Below are positions 11,881 through 23,690 of a stretch of 64,000 nucleotides of DNA, one piece after another (the stretch's first letter is position 1; the number at the start of each line of letters is the position of its first letter). The notes under the pieces were generated by a model. It made no database searches. It was not told where the DNA came from and saw nothing but the letters and a program-made list of their open reading frames with translations. This DNA comes from Prosopocoilus inquinatus (Eukaryota > Arthropoda > Insecta > Coleoptera > Lucanidae). Both the position numbers and the translations under genes were made by a program. The stretch spans positions 65,720,212 to 65,784,211 of the forward strand of contig CM069870.1 in assembly GCA_036172665.1 (NCBI GenBank), written 5' to 3'.

Positions 11881-12309
11881 GTGTCGCTTACTAAGTTCAC
11901 CTTGTACTAGAAGGCCGCCGAAACCAATTAGTTGCTCAGGTTCGGTCTCGAAATATCCCAACGAGAAACGCCAACAACAGAAACAAGATCGACCAAAAAA
12001 AGCCTAATGACGAAGAATAAAACAAGCAAATGCGGACAAATATGCGCGCAGATATAGCTTGTCATAAATATCTGAAGACCAAAATTGTCAGGTTTTGAAA
12101 AGCAAAATTGAACGCTTTGTCTTTTAAAGATATTTTTTGACCTCTGTGCAATCTTTTTTTTTCTCTTAAACTCTGTCTGGATGATTAGACACGTAATAAA
12201 AATGAATATGTTCAGATTATGGCAACTAACAAAGATAGCGGCAGCTACATACTCTGCGTTAGAAATTACGTGCACTGCCAGTCCTTGCATGCCTTTAGCG
12301 TCAATCATT

Positions 12310-14740
12310 TTATGTGAACCAAATCATGTAAGTATCAGTGTTTCGATATCAACGTCAGCCTTCTGTCACAAATACCTTATATCATCCATTATCTATTGCC
12401 AGCATGCTCTGTAAGCATCGGATAGTTGCCTGCTAATCAGTCAATTTGTTTAATGTCCTATGTCAGTCAACGTCCGACAGCTCATGTCAGCATCAGCTTT
12501 CTCATATCAGCGTCAGCCACGCTAGATTACAGATACCATTCTAGCCATTGAATTTGCGTCAATTTATGTTAGCTAAACCAAGTCTGCCATTTTGTGCTAA
12601 CCGAATTTGCAAAAGCAGCAGCTTTGCTGACGTAGAATACCGACACGAAATGGCAAAAAATCTCAGACAACTCATGCATCTTGCATCTCTAATAGTCAGC
12701 CATACTATATCAGCATCAGCCAGCCCATGTCAGCGTCAACCATCCTACGTCAACGCCACTCATCTCGTGTCAGCATCACATATCTCATGTCAGCGTCAGA
12801 TATCAGACAACACGTGCATCGTGCATTTTCTTAAAAAGAAGTGCTAAATCAGCGTCAGCTATTCCAAGTCAGCTTCAACCATCCTAAGTCAAGGTCAGTC
12901 ATCTCACATCCGCGTCAGCTATCTCTTGTGAGCGTCAGCCATATCAGATTAGAGATACCGCGGTCGCTCTTTTGTGTCTGTCAATTTATATTAGCTGACT
13001 CATTTCTACCATCTTGCGCTAACCGAATTCGCAACAGCGGCTTGGCTGACAGAATAGCTGACACGAAATGGCAATCTCGAAATAACTGACTTGAAAGAAT
13101 CAGACAACTCGTGGAGCGTGCATTTTCTAATCAGCCATAGTACATCAGCGTTAGCTATTCTATGTAAGCATCAGTCATATCATATCAACGTCAGTCATTC
13201 CATGTAACCAACAACTATTCCACGTCAGCGTCAGCCAAGCCAGATCAGAAATAACACGCTAACCGTTCTGTATGCGTCAATTATGTTAGCCAATCCATGT
13301 CTGCCATCTTGCGCTATCCAAATTCACAAAAGCGGCTTGGCTGATGTAGAATAGCCGACACGAAACGGCAATCGCGGAATAACTGGCTTTAAAATATATT
13401 TGTTGCATCGTGAATTTCCTAAAAAGGGTCAGCGATACTACATCAGCGTCGGTCATCCTATGTTAACCTCACCCAACCCATGTCAACGTCAGCCGGACTA
13501 CACCTTTTACACTAATTCATGTTAACTTAAAATCGCTAATAACGTTTTGTCTGCTTCATATTCGCCATCTCATATAAGCCTTCGTTTTAAGTATTACTAT
13601 CAGCTATTCCGTATCCACTATACCATGTCAGCTATGTCGTGTTCTATAATCCGTTTATGCTATTAGGTGTAAGCTTGTTGGTGTATGTGTTAGATCATGA
13701 TCAGCATTTCTTGTCAATTTCAGCGATTTCTCGTAAGCCGTTCTGTGTAAGCCATCCCACGTATCTTAATTATCTGTGTCCGTCATTCACTGCGGTCTAT
13801 CCTATGTCAGTCTTTTCATGTTTCCGTCTTTGATTTTAAGTTAGACATCTACTATTAGTCTGTCCATGACCACTAACTATTTCTTGGCGGCACCTGCGAT
13901 TTCGCGTAAGCCGCGTATAATCGTGATATTGTGTATAAACTGTCCCGTAGTTTAATATCTTCTACCCCTCACTCCACTGCAGTCTATCTTGTGTCAGTCT
14001 TTTTGTGATGCTGTCTTTGTTTTCCTGTTAAATATCTTATATTAGTCCCGTCCACAACTACTAATTACTCCTTATCAGCATCGGCGATTACGCATAAGCC
14101 TTTCTGTTGCAGTCTATTATGTGTCAGCCATTCATGTTTTTGTCTCTTATACGAAGCTAGACGACCCGCGTTCATCATCTTTTCATAGCCATTACCTCGC
14201 GTAAGCCGTTCTACATTACACTCCTGTGTCCCGTATTATTTCCTCTATCCCTTAACTCATTGCAGTCTATCTTGTGTCAGCCATTTCGTGCTTCAATTTT
14301 TGTTTTCCAGTTAGATAGCTCATATGAGTCTCGTCCATGACTATTAACTACTTCTTGTCAGCGTCGGCGATTTCGTGTAAGCCTTTATATGGCGGAAGTC
14401 TACCCTGTGTCAGCCATTTCATGTTTGTGTCTCTCATATAAAGTTAGACGACCCGGAATTCGTCTTTTATTCGTGACCATCACCTCGTGTAATTATAATA
14501 TGACATTATCATTTCCTCTGCCAATTCGTATTACTATCTTTGATTTCTAGTTAGATATCTCGTATTAGTCTCGACCACGACTGCTAACTATTTCTTGTCA
14601 ATATCGGCGATTTCGTATAAGCCATAGTGTAACAGTTTATGCTGTGTCAACCACTTTAAGGTTTTGTCCCTGACCTGAAGATAGACAACTCGGGTTCGCC
14701 GTCTTTTCGTCAACAATAGCTCGCGTCTGCTACCACCCCT
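12310..14740. repeat. Degenerate tandem array rich in GTCAGC/TCAGCC words
   Basis: Two sub-regions are visible. In 12310-13500 a block ending in GCTAACCGAATT recurs at 12594, 13016 and 13311. It is followed by a GGCTTGGCTGA and CCGACACGAAATGGCAA-type stretch, with short TCAGCGTCAGCCAT-like words between. In 13640-14740 a unit marked by GCGATTTCGCGTAAGCC recurs at 13725, 13896, 14083, 14367 and 14607, with TGTGTCAGCCATTTCATG and TTAGACATCT-like words. Spacing is irregular (170-420 bp), so the array has decayed by indels. No coding frame persists across it. Confidence 0.7.
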
Positions 14741-17639
14741 TAAGGTGGGGTACTTTACAACATACATGCAGACTTCAAGTTAGTTAGCCATATTATCGGG
14801 ATGTGTCAAAACTTTCCTAATATTCTGCCCATCAAAATTGATCATTGCAATCGCAACTGAATCTTTTCGTGTGTGATTAAGTCTTGATTTTTGGATTACC
14901 CTGTAGAATCAAGAGCACGAAGAAATGAATTTTTCTTCATTATTCAGAAATGTTATCACTTGGATATATTTTTTTTTCTCTTTTCCTTTGGGTTTACACA
15001 CACAAATATTTTATTTAAACACGTTTTTGCTGAAATTAAAAAATAAATAAAAAATTCTCATCGCTTGATCGATTAGGATGAAAGGAATAGAGGAAAGATC
15101 AATGATTAAGAAATTTGTCTAATAGTTAGTCTAAACGAAAGGTATAAAATCCGTATTTTTTTCATTCAAACAAATGTATTTACCTTAACTAATGTCTTCC
15201 CTCTATTACATCGATATTAATTTGGACTAATTTGAGTAAATTAATTTATTTTTAAAGCAACTTTTTTGCTTATAATATAAATGAAGCATGCGGCATGTAC
15301 GTTTTTCCAGAAAGCTGATTCATAGTTGCATCGGCGGCGACATCAAAGGTGAATAAATACAAAAACAAACAGAGGAGTTTTTAATACATGATAGCACGTA
15401 ATTCCAGTTAATAACAAAGTTTAATGAAAACATGGAGGCAAACAATATTTGATTCCGCCCTATCCTTGTTTAAATTAATATCAAAAGTATATGTATATTG
15501 AGTTTCGTTACTGAAGCTTACCAGGAAATAAGCAGCGCGAACGTTCATCAGTGGTTAATAAAAAAAAATATTACGTACGTTTTCATTTGATTTGTTAACA
15601 TTTTTAGTTTCAAGTCGTTGTTTTTTCCTATTTTAAATTTCCCTGCAAAAGAAACTTTCTTATAAAATGCTGCTTATAATCTCGTTTTCGATGCTTCAAA
15701 TTTGTTTTCTTATTTTTTTTTTTAGATTACAAAAAAATGTTTAATTCATTCAAAATACTGTAATTCAGCTGTAGATGTTCTAATTCCTTTTCCTCTCTAT
15801 CTTATTCATTGAGGTATATGAGCAGAAAATTCAACCGGAAGTCCATAGCGAGTATCTACCGAAGTATAAGGTGAAACCTAAATGATTTATAGTTTGTAAA
15901 ATTCCCTAGGAATTCCCTGGAAAAGTTACACTTTGATTTACAAGTAACCATTAGGTTTTTCTTAATACAAGGTGTCTCAAAACCCCTGTCTTCAAATTAA
16001 ACTGTAAGTTCCTTTTTACATAAGAGATTAGTTCTCCAAATCTGAAACTTTTTTGCCCAAAAATGAAAAACTGACCTGTCACAAGCGACAGCAATCCCTT
16101 TGTTTTGAAACCTCTGCTTGGTTTACGACTTGTTTCAGGGATTTATTCCAATAAAAGCAATAAACCGCAATAGAACTTTTTATTTACGTTCAGAAGAACT
16201 CAGTCAAGGTCTCATTGTATACGAATATGAATCCGACTTGCGGACATCGGCGTATTTATTTATATTTTCAACATGCGATAAGTAAGAACGTTTGTTTACG
16301 CACCTCTTTGTAATAGACAATAACAATTATGTTAAAAACGAGTACCTAATCTTCGTTAGATTTTTGCTGAAGTAATTAAACATCTTCGTACGCTAGTTTT
16401 CTAACTGCATTGAAAATGCGTGAAATTATTTCGTAATCATTGCAGCAATAGCTGCAGAATAAGTATTGCAAGATCAGAAACTATTTCTATTGTAAAAACA
16501 GAAAGCAAGAATTGGAGTATGATACGATGAAAAATTTAAATAAATTAGATTGCCTGTACGTACAATAATCTGTGTTCAAAATAAGTGATTGATTACCTTC
16601 GCTAGCTCTCAATCGAACTATTTTATTAATTGTTTACATTCCAACATAAAACACATGTTTTTTTAAGGATAATATTGAACCTGAATTTCTGGGTCGGCTT
16701 AAACCCTAAAAATATAAAAGCTCTCGCCTAGTGCAGACATTTATTTCGTCGTTTATTCGAAGTTTTAATAAAGAAACAAATTTATTTTTGCAGTACAAAT
16801 ACGATAAACTTTAGTAATCAACATTGTAAGTTGATTATTGGGAATTTACAAATTAATATGATTTAAGAATTTCCACTTTTTCGATCGCCTTTAGATTGAA
16901 TTTTTTTAATATAACTGTTACAGTACGGATTAGCGCAAAACTAATCATCAATTAATGCAACACGCAAAGAATATTTTAAACTATTAAGAACTGAAATGGT
17001 TACAAAATTTATCTGCTTTTAAAATGAACAAAAAAACACGATACTTGACCTGCCTTAAGTACAATGTCTGTGCATTAGGTCATGGTCTGCGTTTTTATGA
17101 CTTTTCATGGTCTCGAACGTCGGAGAATAGTTGAATACCAAGCTTCGCCGGAATATTTAATCTGCTTTCAGCGACCCTCAAACAATTTCTATGAAAACGT
17201 AATATAATTTTTATCTGCGTTATTAGTGCTATCTGCCCAATAGTTGTATAACAAAGTTTTCTTCTTTTCTTAACCACTATTTGTGGTTTCAATTAAAGAC
17301 GTAGGTTTAGAGGCACGCTGTATAATAATCGCCGGATTTCTCCTCAAACTTTTTGCGCATTTTATTGTAAAATGAGGACTTTTAACACAATTTTGAACGT
17401 GAAATAATTTCGGCTTCATACATATGGAATACCTGAACCTCAACATGAATTGTAAACTGTGTTTTCAACAGATTGTACTCAAATATGAATTGAAAAATGA
17501 ACGCCGAATGAAACAATAAATTATAACAATAACAAATTCGATCACCGAATAATCCCCGTGGCGCACGAACATTAAGATATATTGCCGCGAATAATATCGA
17601 AAATTTATAATTCCTGACCGGGGAATTTATTATTTCCAT
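14741..17639. other. Long AT-rich stretch, no gene recognised
   Basis: Very AT-rich with scattered A and T runs. One ACAAGGTGTCTCAAAACCCC motif at 15967 resembles the ends of dispersed elements elsewhere in the window. The frames at 17095-17292 and 17382-17639 show no domain. Confidence 0.4.
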
Positions 17640-17965
17640 TATCCATTAATTACGAGCATGTCGACGGCGGCGGCGGCGGCGCGCGTTTTGCCCCCCGAAC
17701 AAATCCGCACAAAATTCCGCGGAATTCGGGCGACAGCTTCCAGAGAGAAGAGCTACCGCAGAAAGCTTTTAAATGTTTAATTCTCAATCACTTCATAAAA
17801 GTTTCGCCGCCATTAAGCCGAACGCTTTCGAGTCGGCTGGGTGAGGTCCGTTTAATATACCCCGCGCCGAGCTCGGCTTAATAACAATAATTGCGGACTT
17901 ATTGCGGGGCTTAGAGTTTCGCGGAGGGGTCCGCCGCAGTTGTTTTTAATTATTATTATTGTAGG
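17640..17965. promoter_or_regulatory. GC-rich island with a CGG microsatellite
   Basis: This is among the most GC-rich DNA in the left half of the window. A (CGG)n run lies at 17662-17682, followed by CCGCGGAATTCGGG, CCGCGCCGAGCTCGG and GTCCGCCGCAG words. No frame has exon-like structure. It could be a promoter, an enhancer or an intronic conserved element; composition alone does not decide. Confidence 0.35.
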
Positions 17966-18071
17966 TCGCGTCACGCGATGCAGACGAATAAATTCCCTGC
18001 TTGTGGATTCCTCGGAATTCCGAAATTTATTTGTGCAATTAATTTCGACATCGAGTACTCATATGTTTCAA

Positions 18072-18690
18072 ATTACTTCTCGAAGTATACAGGGTCTCTC
18101 AATTCGAGTGGCCTATTAAAAGCTCTCGGGGAAAGTAACATACAACTAATTCTGAAAAGTAACGCGTGGTCCCAGGAGGAAGTGATCTTTCAGAATAAAA
18201 TATTTTCACTTTTATATCGCTTCCGGTTATACCAGAAATCGCCATTAACTTTCTTAATTTAAATGGAATACTATACTTTTTATTGCAAATTCTGATTCTA
18301 GACGTTATTCCAAGCAAAAGTCGTTAAGGCTTCCCTATACTTAAATGTAACGGATTTTGAGATATCTTCGAATTTCTGAAAAAGAAGGCCTTTCATTTAA
18401 TAGAATGTGTTTACGACACTTTCAAATTTCAAAATTCAAGCTGCCTGTCGTTTGAAAGAATAATGTTCAGCCTTTCAAATCATATCCTAGTTATCACTGA
18501 AAAACTCACAGGCTGGTCAAGATATGGTGTCGAACCTTGTTCTGTTCAACTGCCCAAAACTCAGTTTTCGTAATCAGAACACCCTGTATATTTTTGCTTC
18601 ATGAGATGCAAAATCAAATTCTACATCGATTAGTAATAGCATTCCCTACACCTACTTTTATTAGTTTTCTTGTTATCAAGAATTGTTTAT
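18072..18690 (+). repeat. Dispersed repeat, copy A of an inverted pair
   Basis: This segment matches the reverse complement of 19318-20508 along most of its length. Shared words include GAATAAAATATTTTCACTTT, TTATTCCAAGCAAAAG and CATGAGATGCAAAATCAAAT. It contains a TATACAGGGT motif at 18088 and the inverse ACACCCTGTATA at about 18585, like the termini of small insect DNA elements. No transposase frame is present. Confidence 0.75.
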
Positions 18691-19309
18691 TTTATTGTGT
18701 TAATTAATGGAATTTATGCAGTTATTCGTATCTAACTTTGAAAAAAAAAGCAAATACCGAATTCCTATTTTTTAAGAAATAAATAATTGCTAACCATAGC
18801 ATTATTTCGCCATACATCTCCACATAAAGCTATAGGTAAATACCTCTCGTAAATTTACTATTTTCATAAACAAGGGTCTTAAAAAATAAGTAGACCCATT
18901 TTCAAAAACAATTCTCTTTGTCAGACTAACATTTTTGTTTAAAAAAAGCAAAAGCAAAACTTACAATTGGTAAAGTGGTAAAAATAATTAAACAGTTTTA
19001 TTTATTATTCTCCAGTCCCTATGATACGGTCGTAAATACAGTATAAAATTTGCAAATAACTGAGACAAGAGTCAAATCAACTAATATTTACAATGTTAAC
19101 CTATCTCTCTCACTTTGTAGAAATTTTGCACAACAAATACCATCGTGTAATTCGGTAACATTACGGTTCCCTTTTATTTGTTTTATTAATTTTATTAATT
19201 TCTTTGTTTTTTATTTGTACATATCTGTTAATATAGATTGTAACTCAATAAATATTTTTGTTTTGTTTTGTCGACACTTACTGCGAAAAATTACCATAAT
19301 TTGACCAAA
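18691..19309. other. AT-rich spacer between the inverted repeat copies
   Basis: No gene or repeat recognised. The 84-codon frame at 19050-19304 is hydrophobic and T-rich, without a motif. Confidence 0.35.
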
Positions 19310-20508
19310 ATATGCCATTATAAGAAATAATAATTGATAGCAAGGAAACTAATGGAAATAAGTATAGGGAATGCTACTACTAATCGATGTAGAATTTGAT
19401 TCTGCATCTCATGAAGCAAAAATATACAGGGTGTTCCAACTACGAAAACTGAGTTTTGAGCAGTTGAACAGAACAAGGTTCGACACCATATTTTGACCAC
19501 CCTGTGAATTTTTCAATGATATTGTCACGTGGTTAGGGGTAGGTAGCGGGTTCTCAGTGGTAGAGCTTGAAAACACAGTTTACCAAAACAATGTATACCT
19601 TTATTTAATGAATATTATTATCTATCGGCGGACGATCTTTAAATGTGCGGGGGTGCGTTTTCGTGATTATCGTAATCGCGACGGGTCGGCTGCGACAGCG
19701 AGGATGAGGAATCCCTCTGTGCTGGGGTTGAAGAGACCCGACGATTCGGCTAACCGGATCCAAGGGCAATCTCGAGGGCTGCAGCACTTGCGATGAAATG
19801 TCCTGATGAGGGTGGCGGCAGCAAGGCGTCGGTGAGGATGCCTCCGTGGAACGGCAGCGTCCTGATGAGGGTGGCGGCGGCACTAGGCCTACTTGGTCGA
19901 CGGCTGGTTCGACCTCGACCGCATCTTCTTCCGTACGTTATATAGGCGAAAATCTGTCTATTCGACTGTTATGACATGTTTCTATGTTCTCCTTTCGTCA
20001 CCTGTTGTATTAATTTGTCCCACATATAGCGCGTGTTTTGTTATGAAACGTGAACCGCTTGTAGCTTAGATTTCGCAAGATTGCTGTCTTAATTGTTCTA
20101 CTTTATTCCTCGCGGAAATTTTTGGTCGCGACACCTTTACATTTTATAATTATTAATTTTAGGCTAAAAATTAAATCCTTATCGTGACAATATCTAGGAT
20201 ATGAAAGGCTGAACATTATTCTTTCAAATGACAGGCAGCTTGAATCTTGAAATTTGAAAGTGTCGTAAATACATTATCTTAAATGAAAGGCCACCGAAAT
20301 ATTTTTATTTTCAGAAATTCCAAGATATTTGAAAAACCGTTACATTTAAGTATCGGGCAACCTTAACAACTTTTGCTTGGAATAACGTGTAGAATTAGAA
20401 TTTCAATAAAAAGTACAGCATTCCGTTTAAAATAAGAAACTTAATGTCGATTTCCAGTATAACCGGAGGTGGTATAAAAGTGAAAATGTTTTATTCTGAA
20501 AGATCACT
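19310..20508 (-). repeat. Dispersed repeat, copy B of the inverted pair, split by a solo LTR
   Basis: Reading the minus strand reproduces copy A (18072-18690). It runs from the CATGAAGCAAAAATATACAGGG block near 19410 through the GCTGCCTGTC-like block at 20235, and ends near 20508 at the GAAAGATCACTTC word. A 667-bp insertion at 19523-20189 interrupts it. When the insertion and one copy of its 4-bp duplication are ignored, the flanks line up with copy A. Confidence 0.75.
19523..20189. mobile_element. Solo LTR (or LTR-like insertion) with ATAT target duplication
   Basis: The 667-bp insert starts TGTCACG and ends CGTGACA, a 7-bp inverted terminus of the TG...CA type. It is flanked by ATAT at 19519-19522 and 20190-20193. 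The flanking repeat has an uninterrupted relative at 18072-18690, so the empty-site comparison fixes both borders. A 4-bp duplication with these ends is typical of gypsy-type LTR retrotransposons. Inside, CCTGATGAGGGTGGCGG occurs twice (near 19801 and 19861) and a TATATAGG word lies near 19938. No internal coding region is present. A non-autonomous DNA element is the alternative. Confidence 0.75.
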
Positions 20509-20529
20509 TCACACTTACTTACATACTGT

Positions 20530-20744
20530 TACATTTTACAAATCAAATTATAAATTAGTTTTACTTTTTAGATTTTACACAAAATTCAACACGCTTATTT
20601 TAGGCAAAACACGTTTGGTTGCATTTCACTGGTGCGGTTATTGGCGCGGGTCTGGCGTGGATTGACCAACGCGACGTTTGCCTGCATTGCAGATCGTCTC
20701 TTGGGTCAAGGAACGTACGCCAACGAACTTGTAGTAAAGGGAAT
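20530..20744 (-). repeat. Dispersed repeat shared with 30470, 49220 and 53360
   Basis: On the minus strand this reads a GGTCAATCCA, CCGCAC and TGTTGAATTTTGTGTAAAA series that recurs in the plus strand at 30500-30640, 53375-53530 and, more diverged, 49300-49430. The DD41D transposon inserted at its left end (about 20745); a possible continuation lies at 22508-22600. Confidence 0.6.
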
Positions 20745-22507
20745 TATACACGGTGGCCAGAAAATGCGGACAAACGCCAGGTAGAACGATTCTTTGTTCA
20801 ATTCTGAGGCGATAATCTTAATCCAAAAAAGTTATGCGGTCCTTCCTTAAGACGCACGAGACCATCAAACCTTAAGATGTACGGCTAAAATTTAGCAAAA
20901 TTCGTCAAATTTATCTATGTAAAATCATTGTGGTGAAATTTAGAAATGGAATTATCTCAAATGCATTGATGTAACTAATCGATTAATACCAATGGTTTAC
21001 ATTTTTAACATTTCTTCATTGGCTTTTTTGAAATTAAAGTACATATGGCAACGTGGTACTGTAAGGCTGCTTGTTTAAAAGTAGTAAGTAGTTGTCAATT
21101 TTTGACGTTTCTCATGTGACATTTGGCTCTTGAAATAAGATAAACATTTTGTGCTGTTCTTAGTACCGAACAATGTTTACCTTTGGAGAATACGCCGACA
21201 TGTATATGGTATTCGGATTTTGCAATGGAAATGCAAACTTGGCAAAAGAAGAATATCAAATACGGTATCCTCAACGGCGAAATCCATCCACCAACACGTT
21301 CCGTAGAATGGATCAGCGACTTAGAGAAACTGGCTCCTTTATACCCAATTATCGTAACAGCGGTAGACCTAGAGGGCGTCGAACAGTTCAATTAGAAGAG
21401 CAAATATTGGATGCTGTTTACGAAGATCCGACGTCCAGCACAAGACAAATAGCTCGGGAACTAAATATTCCTAGCAAAACAACAGTGGACTCAGTACTAT
21501 CTCAAAATTTGTTGCATCCGTTTCATGCAAGGAAAGTGCAGCCTTTGTATGTGAACGATAATGTGCACAGAAGAATGTTTTGTAACAATATTTTACAAAG
21601 GATTCAAGAAGAGCCGAACTTTTTATTGCATATTCTCTGGAGCGACGAATGCTTGTTTACTAGAGATGGCGTCTTTAATAGCCATAATTTTCATTTTTGG
21701 GCGGACGAAAATCCCAAGGCAGTAAGGGAAATTGGACATCAGAGAAGATTTTCGGTAAATGTTTGGCTGGGGATTTTAAATCTCCGAGTTGTTGGACCAA
21801 TATTTCTTCCAAATCGTCTAAATGGAATTGAGTACGTTAACGTTTTAGAAGAAGTACTGGATAATATTCCACTGAATTTGAGACCCAACATGTTGTACAT
21901 GCATGACGGAGCCCCTGCTCACAATGCCAGAATTTCTAGGGATTGGTTAAACGAACACTTTCCGAATCGGTGGATAGGGCGTAACGGTCCAATAGCATGG
22001 CCGGCAAGATCTCCCGATATTAATCCTCTGGACTTTTTCGTTTGGGGGTTTTTAAAGGAAAAGGTCTATGCAACGCCTCCAGTGAACGAAGAGGATGTAA
22101 TTAATAAAATTACGGCGGCAGTTCGATTAATCACCCCGGATATGTTGGAGCGCGTTTTGAATTCGCTTCCTCGAAGATTGGAATTATGTCTGGAAACTGA
22201 TGGCTACCAATTTGAACAGTTCTTATAATTTTTTCATATTATCTTTAAATTTGAATACAATTGGTATCCATGTTAACATAAAATTCTTGCTAATTTGCGT
22301 ATTTACCTGATTTATAGTAAATAATAAAATGATTACTACCACAGTACTTGTCTGATTAGGTGTTGCCAAATTTACAATTCTTTTAAGCTGCTCGTGTGAC
22401 TTAAGAAAGCACTGTACTACTTTTTTCAATTAAGATTGTCAACTCAGAATTAAACAAAGATTTGGCCTGCGTGGCATTTGTCCGCATTTTTCTGGCCACC
22501 GTGTATA
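20745..22507 (+). mobile_element. DD41D Tc1/mariner-superfamily transposon, apparently complete
   Basis: About 1.76 kb bounded by near-identical inverted termini. The left reads ACACGGTGGCCAGAAAATGC then GGACAAACGCC from 20748, and the right mirrors it at 22465-22505. Differences are one A and two or three substitutions. TATA-type sequence at both edges is consistent with a TA target duplication, though the exact base is ambiguous because TATA occurs on both sides. A single uninterrupted transposase gene occupies the middle. Good termini plus an open gene suggest a recent insertion. It sits inside an older dispersed repeat. Confidence 0.88.
21173..22228 (+). CDS. DD41D transposase, full length (351 aa)
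   Basis: The product would bind the element's inverted termini and carry out cut-and-paste transposition in the nucleus. Residues 1-60 look like the first helix-turn-helix, followed by a GRPRGRR motif (64-70) that in this superfamily joins two DNA-binding modules, then a second helix-turn-helix (about 75-110). The RNase-H-like catalytic core shows D158 (WSDECLF), D245 (MHDGAPAHNA) and D287 (SPDINPLDFF). There are 41 residues between the last two aspartates, placing it in the DD41D group rather than mariner (DD34D) or Tc1 (DD34E). It has a true ATG, no internal stop, and the tail YQFEQFL ends just before TAA. Nothing essential looks missing, so it may encode an active enzyme; activity itself cannot be read from sequence. 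Confidence 0.92.
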   Translation: MFTFGEYADMYMVFGFCNGNANLAKEEYQIRYPQRRNPSTNTFRRMDQRLRETGSFIPNYRNSGRPRGRRTVQLEEQILDAVYEDPTSSTRQIARELNIPSKTTVDSVLSQNLLHPFHARKVQPLYVNDNVHRRMFCNNILQRIQEEPNFLLHILWSDECLFTRDGVFNSHNFHFWADENPKAVREIGHQRRFSVNVWLGILNLRVVGPIFLPNRLNGIEYVNVLEEVLDNIPLNLRPNMLYMHDGAPAHNARISRDWLNEHFPNRWIGRNGPIAWPARSPDINPLDFFVWGFLKEKVYATPPVNEEDVINKITAAVRLITPDMLERVLNSLPRRLELCLETDGYQFEQFL

Positions 22508-22748
22508 TGGGAATCCGTGTCATTAAACCACACTTGCGTTGCATTGGCGCAGAAAACGCACTTTCTGGCAACCGGCTTGAATGGCATAAGAAGAGAACTT
22601 GGTTAATGCATTGAAATAATTACTTGATATGACTCATTAATAGCAAAAATGAGTACAGCAGTGAATTAGTGTGGTCCTCGAATGGAAGAACTGAAGTACG
22701 TAATCGGTAAGAAACCTTATTTATTTTTATGACAAGCAAACGAATAAC

Positions 22749-22804
<56 letters not shown>

Positions 22805-23690
22805 AATTGATGTAAAGTAAAAAAGAAATGTTCTACAATACAAAATGCAAAAATTAATTAGATTACCGGAATTCAGGATTATGAACCAATTACTCGATTA
22901 TTTAGAGAAAGACAATTAATATTTACTATTGACATTTATAGCTTAATTTTAATTCTAATTTAATCTGATCCTCTTCAATGTAAAGGCAGCGTGTTATTCC
23001 TCTCCGAATAGACGAAATAACTCATCTTGTAGTTCCGTCATTGGTAACAAGTATGAACCGTTTTGGCAACAACGCTTTGCGCGTTGGTTCATATATGGGC
23101 TTGGTAACGTCTTCCGAAAATGACGTTTATATGTCGTTTATTATACTAGCACTTCATTAGTAGGTATGTCGATCCAAAAATTCTAACACCATCTCCTCCC
23201 GATTGGTTGGCCATTTTTCGTGCCGGAGAAAGATCCGACGCCACTGTACTGTTGCGAATTTGGGGGTTTACAAATTATATTTCAGAACACTTGCAATTGC
23301 AAACTATCGCTTTACACAATAGTAATGAGTGCAACACTTGTCTGTCAAATAACACGTCCACGAAATGTAATTTTAACTATTCGAGGTATAAACGCTTCAC
23401 TTGCTAACTTATAACTGCTCCACTGGCGAGCCGGTGCGGCTTTTATAGTAGATCTCTGCCTTCTCGAACTTGCTGGAATAAACGCAAATCAACGAAAACT
23501 TACGATACAATTCTATGACGTAAGATAGGGTGATTCGCACCTAAAATAGATCTATTCGCGCGTCACGGCTGTAACAGTACTCATTTCTCTGTGCGACGCG
23601 ATTGAGTTCACTCGTGCTTTCGTTATTTCAAAAATCTGTATAAATTGTACTTACAAAATTCATCTAAAACTTAACGAACGAATTTCTAGG
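22508..23690. other. Non-coding spacer with a TC microsatellite
   Basis: A long (TC)n run occupies about 22751-22801. A loose hairpin with TATGAACC and GGTTCATA arms lies at 23050-23092. The two frames at 23207-23414 overlap, lack a motif and are not supported. Confidence 0.4.

Noticed and set aside
12310..14740. Regular short repeats that might suggest a CRISPR-like array
   Set aside because: Repeats are diverged, spacing is irregular, there are no unique equal-length spacers, and the DNA is eukaryotic.
19540..19800. GGTTCTCAGTGGTAGAGC-like text reminiscent of a tRNA D-arm
   Set aside because: No anticodon or T-arm with correct spacing can be built, and it lies inside the solo LTR.
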